Made by a program: the position numbers and the translations under genes
Shown: piece after piece, positions 6,498 to 12,447 of the stretch
How the letters are laid out: the number at the start of each line of letters is the position of its first letter
Position numbering within the stretch: position 1 is the stretch's first letter
Origin: a bacterium
GTDB taxonomy: Bacteria; Desulfobacterota; Binatia; UBA12015
DNA length: 12,447 bases
Direction of reading: 5' to 3'
Assembly (NCBI GenBank): GCA_018970825.1
Contig: JAGWVP010000034.1
Coordinates: forward strand, 1-12,447
Notes under the pieces: model-generated
What the model was told of the DNA's origin: nothing
Databases searched by the model: none
The model's input: the letters and a program-made list of their open reading frames with translations, nothing else

Positions 6498-7028
6498 ATG
6501 AGAAAGCTGATCGTTCCGTTCCTCGCCCTCGCGGCCCTCGGCTGCGCGCCCGCGGCCAGCGTCGTCACCGCACCGGTGAACGCGGCGGCGAACGTCGCCA
6601 CCGCGACGACGGGTGCCGCGGCGAACGTCGCGACGACCGCCACGGGTGCCGCGGCCGGCGTGGCGACCACCACCGCGGGGGCTGCCGCGGGCGTCGCGAC
6701 GGCGCCGGCCGCCGCGGTCGCGGGCGCGACGACGCCCGATTCGTCCGCACCTCCCACGATCGGCGGTGCGTGCCGGGAGGACGCGGCCAAGATCTGCCCG
6801 AACATGCGCAACGGCATCGGCAAGTGCCTCGCCGCGCACCGCGGCGACCTTTCCCCGCACTGCCTCGCGGTCGTGAACTCGATGTCGAAGTTCCCGAACT
6901 GCCTCGAGGACGCATCCAGGCTCTGCCCCAACGTGACGCCCTCGGGCGCGGGCTTCATGGCGTGCCTGCGAACCCGGCAGAACGACCTCTCGGAGTCGTG
7001 CCGCCAGCAGATGGGCAAGATCCGCTGA
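6498..7028 (+). CDS. Lipoprotein with Ala/Thr repeat linker and two GLG1-like cysteine-rich repeats
   Basis: A 176-residue protein. Residues 1-16 form a lipoprotein signal, MRKLIVPFLALAALGC, with Cys16 as the lipidation site; the lipobox is slightly atypical (A-L-G-C). Residues 28-71 hold four 11-residue repeats of the type GAAANVATTAT/GAAAGVATTTA, a probable flexible linker from membrane to domain. Residues 92-168 form two cysteine-rich modules: C92-x7-C-x9-C-x11-C122 and C135-x7-C-x12-C-x11-C168, with the motifs 'DAAKICPN', 'KCLAAHRGDLSPHC' and 'DASRLCPN', 'ACLRTRQNDLSESC'. This matches the cysteine-rich GLG1/FGFR repeat (Cys_rich_FGFR). Such proteins are probably exported and disulfide-bonded; their bacterial function is not known to me. 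The start is set by a strong GGAGGAGGAG. Single-gene unit, followed by a 15-bp hairpin. Confidence 0.85.
   Translation: MRKLIVPFLALAALGCAPAASVVTAPVNAAANVATATTGAAANVATTATGAAAGVATTTAGAAAGVATAPAAAVAGATTPDSSAPPTIGGACREDAAKICPNMRNGIGKCLAAHRGDLSPHCLAVVNSMSKFPNCLEDASRLCPNVTPSGAGFMACLRTRQNDLSESCRQQMGKIR
6579..6710 (+). repeat. Four in-frame 33-bp repeats in the lipoprotein linker
   Basis: Four consecutive 11-codon units encode NAAANVATATT, GAAANVATTAT, GAAAGVATTTA and GAAAGVATAPA. The DNA copies (core GGTGCCGCGGCGAACGTCGC and variants) have diverged mostly at synonymous or Ala/Thr-conserving sites. Copy number could vary between strains by slippage. Confidence 0.8.
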
Positions 7029-7049
7029 GCGGAGCGCCTTCCGCGATTC

Positions 7050-7087
7050 CGCGTCGCCCCGGAACCGCCGCGTTCCGGGGCGACGCG
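7050..7087. terminator. Strong hairpin between the convergent lipoprotein and DUF456 genes
   Basis: A perfect 15-bp stem: CGCGTCGCCCCGGAA (7050-7064) pairs with TTCCGGGGCGACGCG (7073-7087) around an 8-nt loop. It starts 21 bp after the lipoprotein stop and ends 7 bp from the stop of the convergent DUF456 gene, so it is placed to end both transcripts. There is no T-tract on either side. Confidence 0.65.
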
Positions 7088-7094
7088 CGCCCGG

Positions 7095-7580
7095 TCAGAG
7101 CAGCAGGGCCGCGACGAAGAAGCCGACCATCGCGAACGAGATCGCGACCCGCGCCGCCGTTCCGGCGACCGTGCCGAGCGCGGTGAGCAGCCCGACCTTG
7201 CCGGCCCGGAGCAGGCTGCGGTTGGTCGCGAAGTCGCCGATCATCGCGCCGACGAGCGGCAGCGCGAACAGCCCGACGGGGCCGAGGAACGCGCCCGCGA
7301 ACGACCCGACGGCGGCACCGGTCACCGCGAGCGGGCTCGCGTTGGCCCGCTTGGCCCCGAGCGCCTGCGTGATCGTGTCGGCGAAGAACGAGAGCAGCAG
7401 GAGCGCGCCGACGAAGCCGATCGTCCACCAGCCGATCCTGTGGAAGTCGTCGATCCAGGCGGCGAGCAGGATCCCGGCGAAGATGAGCGCCGGGCCGGGC
7501 AGGAAGGGTCGGACGGTGCCGACCAGCCCGGCCGCGATCAGGGCGAGGGCCGGCACCCAGAGCAGGGTTGCGGTCGTCAT
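7095..7580 (-). CDS. DUF456 family integral membrane protein
   Basis: A 161-residue, strongly hydrophobic protein. Membrane segments are likely at about 4-24, 28-46, 50-70, 86-112 and 132-158. The polar loops carry AWIDDFHRIGWW (41-52), ADTITQALGAKRANAS (68-82) and MIGDFATNRSLLRAGKVG (113-130). The order of a short N-terminal hairpin, a Phe/Asp-Ala-D-x-x-x-x-x-GAKR loop and a Gly-rich GAAVGSFAGAFLGPVG helix is typical of DUF456, a small inner-membrane family of unknown role. The ATG at 7578-7580 starts directly before the first membrane segment; no clear Shine-Dalgarno. It is divergent from the large cysteine-rich protein gene and convergent with the lipoprotein gene. No function assigned. 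Confidence 0.85.
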   Translation of the reverse strand: MTTATLLWVPALALIAAGLVGTVRPFLPGPALIFAGILLAAWIDDFHRIGWWTIGFVGALLLLSFFADTITQALGAKRANASPLAVTGAAVGSFAGAFLGPVGLFALPLVGAMIGDFATNRSLLRAGKVGLLTALGTVAGTAARVAISFAMVGFFVAALLL

Positions 7581-7675
7581 GCGACGAACGTGCCCATCGC
7601 GAACCCGGTCCGCAAGCGCCCGGCAGCGGCGTTTTCCCGGTGACCCCGCGACGCCCCGGTGATACCCGTGACCTC

Positions 7676-8857
7676 GTGGGGAGTGGGCTCGCATACCCGG
7701 CGCGCGCGGTGCTCGTCGTCGCGATCGCGACCTGCGCGATGCTCTTGGGGTCGGTCCCCCGGGCCTCCCACGCGTCGCCCGGGAGCATCGCCTGCGGGAT
7801 CGCGCGCCAGAGGGCGTCGGTCGACCTGTCGCGGCGGCACGCCGGGTGTCATCGGCGCTTCGGGTTCTTTCAGCCTTACGAGGATTGCTACGCCGCCGAG
7901 ATGGCCCGCTTCGAGCAGGCGCGGCAGGCCGCGGAGGCGCTGCCGGGCTGCCTCGCGTTGCCTCCCGGTTACGTCCTCTCGAGCGAGGCGCTCGGCGTCG
8001 CCGACCGCCTCGCGGCGGCTCTCGCACCGGGTGCGACTCCGCCGCGCGACCGCTGCGCGCGCGCGAAACTCGCCGCCGCGGTCCGCGACTACCGAAACGT
8101 CGTCCGCTGCCATCGCGAAGCAGCCGTCTCCGGGAGTGCGGCGAGCGAGTGCGTCGCGTCGGCCCGGTCGGTCCTGCGGGCCGCGTTCGCCTCCGCGGAG
8201 GCGCGTGGCGGTTGCTTCACGAGCGGCGATCGCGACTCGATCCACCACGCGGTCCTCGACCAGGCCCGCTTCCTGCGCGACGCCGTCGCGCTGCTCGACT
8301 GCGCCGACGAGGGCGGCGCCCCTGCCTGTGGCGGCGCGTGCCCGTCGGGCGACGTCTGCCGGCCCGGCGCGACGGGATCGGGCTGCGCGTGCGAGCCCGC
8401 ACCGTGCCTCGGCAGCGCGCCCGCGTGCGGGGCCGCGTGTCCCGGCGGCGGAACCTGTGCCGCGCGGTTCAACGCGGCCGTCGGTACGGTCTGCGAATGC
8501 GTCTACCCCGAGCAGCCCTGCGGAGAGACGTACCCGCTGTGCGGCGGCACCTGCCCCGAGGGCATGCACTGCGGCACGACCTCGACCGGCGACCTGGGTG
8601 GCTCGTGCGGCTGCGTGCCGGACGGCACCGTCGCCTGTTCGGACGCGGGCGGTTTCCCGAGCTGCGGCGGCACCTGTCCCGACGGGTCGACCTGCGCGGG
8701 CGTCGACTTCCAGGTCGGTGCGTTCTTCCACACGTCGGGATGCATCTGCGGCGCGCCGCAGGGTTGCACGGAGGGGGGCATCGCCTGTCCCCCCGGGCAG
8801 TATTGCCAGGGCGGGATCGCGCCCGGGATCTCCTTCCGCTTCTGCCGGACACCCTGA
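7676..8857 (+). CDS. Large exported cysteine-rich protein with two C-x17-CH repeats and a CGGxCPxGxxC tail
   Basis: A 393-residue protein with about 30 cysteines. An N-terminal signal segment (AVLVVAIATCAMLLGSVPRASHA) is followed by two homologous helical repeats. Each has the pattern C-x17-CH-x11/12-C-x20-C (C40/C58/C71/C92 and C127/C145/C159/C180), with 'FEQARQAAEALPGC' and 'LRAAFASAEARGGC' aligning. Residues about 218-390 hold a chain of short modules, PxCGG[AT]CPxGxxC...CxC, repeated four to five times. This resembles disulfide-rich secreted or surface proteins abundant in Myxococcota/Binatota-like genomes. I do not assign a function. The start is uncertain: the GTG at 7676 gives a compact signal peptide and has GGTGA upstream, but a GTG at 7709 or one at 7640 is possible. 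Divergent from the DUF456 gene. Confidence 0.75.
   Translation: MGSGLAYPARAVLVVAIATCAMLLGSVPRASHASPGSIACGIARQRASVDLSRRHAGCHRRFGFFQPYEDCYAAEMARFEQARQAAEALPGCLALPPGYVLSSEALGVADRLAAALAPGATPPRDRCARAKLAAAVRDYRNVVRCHREAAVSGSAASECVASARSVLRAAFASAEARGGCFTSGDRDSIHHAVLDQARFLRDAVALLDCADEGGAPACGGACPSGDVCRPGATGSGCACEPAPCLGSAPACGAACPGGGTCAARFNAAVGTVCECVYPEQPCGETYPLCGGTCPEGMHCGTTSTGDLGGSCGCVPDGTVACSDAGGFPSCGGTCPDGSTCAGVDFQVGAFFHTSGCICGAPQGCTEGGIACPPGQYCQGGIAPGISFRFCRTP
8321..8857 (+). repeat. Cys-rich module chain (CGGxCPxGxxC) at the C-terminus of the exported protein
   Basis: Successive modules read PACGGACPSGDVC, PACGAACPGGGTC, PLCGGTCPEGMHC, PSCGGTCPDGSTC, and a degenerate IACPPGQYC. Each is followed by 10-16 residues and a C-x-C or single-C closing motif. 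They appear to be internal protein repeats of roughly 35 residues, diverged at the DNA level. Confidence 0.7.
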
Positions 8858-8958
8858 CCCGGCGGTTCGATCGGTTCCGGCCGTGCGTGACGCACCGCGT
8901 GGCGGGAGTGCGTCGATTCGAGGTTGGGCGGTCGTTGCCGCGGTGCTAGCGCGAGGGC

Positions 8959-9636
8959 GTGGCTTCGACGTCGATGCAGCCGCGAACGCCCGACGAGGTG
9001 GAGCGCAAGCCGCCGGCCCCGGCGGGCCGACTCACCCGCTTCCTCGGGCGGCTCTACCTGAGCATCGCGGGATGGCACGTCGAGGGCAGCCTTCCGCCCG
9101 ACCTCCACAAGGCGGTGGTCGTCGCCGCTCCGCACACGACGAACTGGGACATGCCGCACATGCTCGCGGTCGCCTGGGCGGTCGGCGTGCGCCCGTCGTG
9201 GCTCGGCAAGAAGTCGCTCTTCAAGTTTCCCTTCGGCTGGTTCATGCGCGCGCTCGGCGGCATCCCGGTCGACCGCAGCAAGCGCGAGAACGTGGTCGAC
9301 CAGGCGGTCGCGCGTTTCGAAGCGGCGGACCGCCTCTTCCTCGTGATCCCGCCGTCGGGAACGCGGTCGCGCGCGAAGCACTGGAAGTCGGGGTTCTACC
9401 ACATCGCGCGCGGATCGGGCGTGCCCGTGCTGTGCAGCTTCCTCGACTACCCGTCGCGGACCGCGGGGCTCGGCCCCTGCCTGCGCATGACCGGCGTGCT
9501 CTCGGCCGACATGGGACGCATCCGCGAATTCTACTCGGGCATCCGGGGACTCTACCCGGAGAAGGCGACGCCCATCTTCCTCGCGGAGGAGGACGAGTCC
9601 TCGCCGCGCGCCGCCGACGCCGACCCGGCCGCCTGA
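8959..9636 (+). CDS. PlsC-like lysophospholipid/glycerolipid acyltransferase
   Basis: A 225-residue LPLAT-family protein. The catalytic H-x4-D motif is H59-TTNW-D64 in APHTTNWDM. The second block is GKKSLFKFPFGWFMRALGGIPVDRSK (83-108), and the third is PPSGTRSRAKHWKSGFYHIA (131-150). These match the short 1-acylglycerol-phosphate-type acyltransferases with 'PEGTRS...WKtGFY'. The enzyme would transfer an acyl group from acyl-CoA or acyl-ACP to a lysolipid at the inner membrane. The usual glutamate of EGTR is Ser133, an unusual change in a conserved substrate-binding motif. The start could be the GTG at 8959 or the ATG at 8974; neither has an ideally spaced Shine-Dalgarno, and a GAGGG at 8953-8957 is close to the former. 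Convergent with the A-T-hydrolase gene, 43 bp apart, so not in its operon. Confidence 0.85.
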   Translation: MASTSMQPRTPDEVERKPPAPAGRLTRFLGRLYLSIAGWHVEGSLPPDLHKAVVVAAPHTTNWDMPHMLAVAWAVGVRPSWLGKKSLFKFPFGWFMRALGGIPVDRSKRENVVDQAVARFEAADRLFLVIPPSGTRSRAKHWKSGFYHIARGSGVPVLCSFLDYPSRTAGLGPCLRMTGVLSADMGRIREFYSGIRGLYPEKATPIFLAEEDESSPRAADADPAA

Positions 9637-9679
9637 GATCCGCGTTCGCTTCGTCCGTGCACCCCGCGGCGAGGCGCGG

Positions 9680-12447
9680 TCAGCCCTGGTCGAGGAACTC
9701 GCGCAGCCTTTCGCGCAGCTCGCCCCGGATGCGCAGCTCGTTGAACAGGCTGTGGTTGTCGAAGCGCAGGTCGGGCCGGACCGACACCGGCGAGACGACG
9801 CGGGCGAGGTCCTTCGCCCCCAGCACGTCCCTGCCGTTCAGGCCCGCGTACGCGACGATCACGGCCGGGTAGTCGCCCGAGGCGCTGCGAGTCGCGTGCC
9901 ACCTCTCGAGCGACTCGGCCACGTGGGGCTGGGCCGAGAGGATGTCCGGGCCCACCGCCACCGCCCGGCCCCAGCCGTTGGCGAGAGCGGCGACGACCGC
10001 GACGGTCGCCCCGCCGCTCGTGCCGAGCGCGGTCACGGACGCGTAGTTCCCGCGCCGGGCGAAGGCATCGAGGGCCGGCAGGAAGGCTTCCATCGTGTCG
10101 CCGAGGCCCGGGATGCCGTCGAAGTAGTAGTTCCGTGTCGGGCTCCGGAGCAGGAGCATCTCCGTTCGCGTCGGATCGAGGGCCGAGAGGAAGGCGTAGG
10201 TGGCGGTGAGCAGTCTGTGCTGGTGCCCCGTGAAGCCGACGACCAGGTTCCGCGGCCGTCCCGCATCCCCCGCGGCCGCGTAGAGATCCGCGTAGGGCGT
10301 GACCCTCTCGCGACGCCAGGTCATCGCCCCGACTCCTCGACCGACGTCCCTCGCGAGTTCGCCCTGCATCCGGAACCGGCGCCCGCCGACGGCGATCGCC
10401 GTCCGCACGTCGTTCGCCCGGCACTCGTCGAGGAGCATCCGTGCGGTCTGGAACAGGCGCGCCACCCCGCGCCTCGCCGGACGGCCTCGGTGGAGGAAGG
10501 AGGAGGCTTCGGCGGGCGTCGCGAGGAGGGTCCGCCTGTGCACGAGGACCTCGAACTCCTGGAAGGAGGAGTAGGTGCCGGGCCCCTCGTCGGACTCCTC
10601 CTCCTCCGAGAGCACGACGTCCGCGCGTCGGATCGAGGACTCGACCGTGGGCCGCTCCGCGTCCTGCGACGCCGCTCGACCCGGATCCGGCGAGGTCGAC
10701 CGCGCGCCGAGCCTCTCGAGCGTCTCGGCCATCGCCCGGACGGACAGGACCCCCGACATCTTCTCGGCCGGGATCTCGACGCCGAAGAGGTCGGAGCTCG
10801 CGACGATGATGCGGATCGCCGAAAGCGAGTCGCCGCCGATCTCGACGAAGTCGTCGTCGATGCCGACGTTCGGGACGTCGAGGATGCGCTCCCAGAGTCG
10901 GACGAGCTTCGCTTCGAGGTCGTTGCGCGGTGCGACGTGGACGATTCCCTTCCTCGTCGCCGGAAAGCGGTCGGAGAGTTCCTTGCGCCGGACCTTGCCG
11001 ACGGGGCAGCGGGGGAGCCGGTCGAGGAAGAAGATGCGACGCGGGACCTTGAAGTCGGCGAGGCGTTCGCGCACGAAGTCGCGGAGTTCCGGCTCGGTCG
11101 CCGAGGCCCCGGGCTCCAGCACGACGGCGGCGGCCACGTCCTCGCCGAGGGTGGGGTGGAGGCGCATGAAGGCCGCGGCCTGCGCGACGGCCGGGTGGCC
11201 CGCCAGCACGTCGTCCACTTCCTGCGGCGAGATCTTCTCGCCGCCCCGGTTGATGAGTTCCTTCTTCCGGCCGACGAGGAACAGGTCGCCGTCGGCGTCG
11301 AGGTAGCCCAGGTCGCCGGTCCGGAACCAGCCGTCGAGGAAGGCCTCGGAATTCGCGTCGGGGTCGTTCTCGTAGCCCGCGAAGACGTTCTCGCCGCGGA
11401 CGCAGACCATCCCGGGCTCGCCCGCGGGCAGCGGGCGGCCCTCCTCCGAGAGGATCGCGACGTCGCAACGGCAGCTCGAGCCGGTCGATCCGAGCTTGCG
11501 TCGCGCGGGCGGGAGCCTCATCGACGTGATGAGCGGGGAGGCCTCGGTCATGCCGAACGTCTGCACGACCGGCACGCCGAACAGGGACTCGATCTCTCGC
11601 CACAGCGCGGGATGCAGGGCGGAGGCGACGGACCGGATGAAACGGAGCGAGGAGCCGCGGGGAGCGAGCCCGTGCTCGCGCGCATGCGCGCAGAGTTCGC
11701 CGAGGCTCGTCGGTACGCCCTGGAACCAGGTCGGCCGCGCCTCGTCGAGCGCCGCGAAGAACCTCGCCGCGTCGAAACCTCCCGCCGACACGACCCGCCC
11801 GCCCGAGGCGAGCGGCACGAGCAGGAGGTCGACGATCCCGCCGACGTGGAACTGCTGCCACATCGAGAGGCAACGATCCCCGGGACCGAGCGCCACCGAC
11901 TCGCACACGGCTCGCGCCGAGAAGCAGACGTTGTGGTGCGTGAGCGGAACGACCTTGCCCCGCCCCGTCGATCCGGAAGTGAGCAGGACCACCGCGAGGT
12001 CCCCGGGACGCGGCGTCCGCTTCGGGACCCGGACGCCGGCGGGATCGGACGCGACGCCCGGGACGTCGATCCCGAGCCGCAGGATCGGCAGCCCCGCGCT
12101 TCGCGCGGCCTCGACGGCCTCGCCCGACTCGGTCGGACCGCACAGGAGGAAGCGGCAGTTCGCGTGCCGGAAATAGGCTTCGAACTCGTCGGCACGGTAG
12201 TCCGGGTTGAACGGGGCGGCGACGCCCGCGACGCAGGCGGCGAGAAGGGCGATCGAGAGATCGGGCCCGTTCGGCAGGACGATCGCGACGCGATCTCCGG
12301 AGGCCGTCGACCCGACACCCGCATCCTGCAGGCCCGCGGCGAGCGCGAGAACCCGCCGGGAGAGCGAGCGGGAGGTGATCGGTTCCGCGCCGAACGGGGC
12401 GAGCGCGATCGAGTCGCCGTCCGAGGACGCGCGGGCCTCGAGGATCG
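9680..12447 (-). CDS. NRPS-like adenylation-carrier protein-alpha/beta hydrolase enzyme (5' end outside window)
   Basis: At least 921 residues, open through the right edge. (a) Adenylation domain, visible residues 1 to about 490: ATP-binding TSGSTGRGK (156-164), FGMTEA (297-302), GWFRTGDLGYLD (372-383), GRKKELINRGGEK (392-404) and the C-terminal catalytic lysine in PVGKVRRKEL (481-490). It resembles acyl-CoA synthetases at PLTHHN and GVPTSL. (b) Carrier protein, about 505-585, with IGGDSLSAI; Ser540 is the phosphopantetheine site. (c) Linker with an acidic SEEEESDEG stretch (613-621). (d) Alpha/beta hydrolase, about 735-921, with NYYFDGIPGLGD (772-783), nucleophile elbow GTSGG (Ser810), and a late His898 in FDNHSLF as candidate catalytic histidine. 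It would activate a carboxylic acid, load it on the carrier, and release or transfer it via the hydrolase. No condensation or ketosynthase domain is visible. The substrate is unknown, and partners would lie right of the window. Confidence 0.88.
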   Translation of the reverse strand, partial: ILEARASSDGDSIALAPFGAEPITSRSLSRRVLALAAGLQDAGVGSTASGDRVAIVLPNGPDLSIALLAACVAGVAAPFNPDYRADEFEAYFRHANCRFLLCGPTESGEAVEAARSAGLPILRLGIDVPGVASDPAGVRVPKRTPRPGDLAVVLLTSGSTGRGKVVPLTHHNVCFSARAVCESVALGPGDRCLSMWQQFHVGGIVDLLLVPLASGGRVVSAGGFDAARFFAALDEARPTWFQGVPTSLGELCAHAREHGLAPRGSSLRFIRSVASALHPALWREIESLFGVPVVQTFGMTEASPLITSMRLPPARRKLGSTGSSCRCDVAILSEEGRPLPAGEPGMVCVRGENVFAGYENDPDANSEAFLDGWFRTGDLGYLDADGDLFLVGRKKELINRGGEKISPQEVDDVLAGHPAVAQAAAFMRLHPTLGEDVAAAVVLEPGASATEPELRDFVRERLADFKVPRRIFFLDRLPRCPVGKVRRKELSDRFPATRKGIVHVAPRNDLEAKLVRLWERILDVPNVGIDDDFVEIGGDSLSAIRIIVASSDLFGVEIPAEKMSGVLSVRAMAETLERLGARSTSPDPGRAASQDAERPTVESSIRRADVVLSEEEESDEGPGTYSSFQEFEVLVHRRTLLATPAEASSFLHRGRPARRGVARLFQTARMLLDECRANDVRTAIAVGGRRFRMQGELARDVGRGVGAMTWRRERVTPYADLYAAAGDAGRPRNLVVGFTGHQHRLLTATYAFLSALDPTRTEMLLLRSPTRNYYFDGIPGLGDTMEAFLPALDAFARRGNYASVTALGTSGGATVAVVAALANGWGRAVAVGPDILSAQPHVAESLERWHATRSASGDYPAVIVAYAGLNGRDVLGAKDLARVVSPVSVRPDLRFDNHSLFNELRIRGELRERLREFLDQG

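Noticed and set aside
8883..8895. GTGCGT-G-ACGCAC palindrome upstream of the acyltransferase gene, considered as an operator
   Set aside because: It is a single short copy in GC-rich DNA, with no promoter elements around it and no regulator gene nearby.
9664..9679. Possible terminator hairpin between the convergent acyltransferase and A-T-hydrolase genes
   Set aside because: Only a 5-bp stem (CCGCG/CGCGG) with no T-tract; too weak to call.
9552..12143. Very long minus-strand open frame overlapping the A-T-hydrolase gene in another frame
   Set aside because: It reads as Arg/Pro/Ala/Gly low-complexity sequence with no motif. The correct frame contains every adenylation, carrier and hydrolase motif and stays open to the window edge. 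It is a by-product of extreme GC content.
11993..12447. Start of the A-T-hydrolase gene at the GTG at 11990-11992
   Set aside because: The same frame continues upstream without a stop and encodes the expected N-terminal adenylation sequence (for example VAIVLPNGPDLSIALLAAC), so the gene is cut by the window edge rather than starting here.
1..12447. CRISPR array, tRNA, rRNA, riboswitch, intact transposase or phage genes
   Set aside because: I looked for repeat-spacer arrays, tRNA-like cloverleaf signals and transposase motifs and found none; the only tandem repeats are the two-copy 27-bp unit and protein-coding repeats.

Overview
The window is about 12.4 kb of very GC-rich bacterial DNA. Its third codon positions are so G/C-biased that several long open frames lie antisense to real genes. 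The mix of genes fits a former 'Deltaproteobacteria' lineage such as Myxococcota or Candidatus Binatota. It has secreted cysteine-rich proteins with GLG1-like and C-x17-CH repeats, a DUF1566 (Lcl C-terminal) remnant, a DUF11 protein, a DapB_N-like reductase of the type common in mycobacteria and Binatota, and a DUF35-fused HMG-CoA-synthase-like enzyme beside an SCP2-type thiolase. This placement is an inference from gene content; no rRNA or marker gene is present.

Layout. (1) 1-1371: a small AbrB/MazE-type DNA-binding protein (minus), a structured intergenic stretch ending in a 27-bp-period tandem repeat, a small exported six-cysteine protein (435-734), a frameshifted DUF1566 remnant (minus, 790-1097), and an empty spacer. 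(2) 1372-3955: a two-gene operon of a HMGCS/ketosynthase-fold enzyme carrying a C-terminal zinc-ribbon/OB-fold DUF35 domain, then an SCP2/archaeal-type thiolase. (3) 4032-6310 (minus): an exported DUF11 protein and, separately transcribed, a Rossmann-fold DapB_N-like reductase. (4) 6498-8857: a lipoprotein with an Ala/Thr repeat linker and two GLG1-like modules, a DUF456 membrane protein (minus) and a large exported cysteine-rich protein. (5) 8959-12447: a PlsC-like acyltransferase and, convergent to it, a large gene running off the right edge. That gene encodes an adenylation domain, a carrier protein and an alpha/beta hydrolase, an NRPS-like A-T-hydrolase enzyme without a condensation domain.

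How the genes may work together. The clearest functional unit is the HMGCS-DUF35/thiolase pair. Its composition matches the archaeal thiolase/DUF35/HMG-CoA synthase complex, but here DUF35 is fused to the synthase, and the position expected to hold the HMGCS catalytic glutamate looks like serine. The second standout is the A-T-hydrolase protein. The rest are mostly single-gene units, often convergent and separated by GC-rich hairpins without T-tracts. No CRISPR array, tRNA, rRNA or intact transposase was seen.
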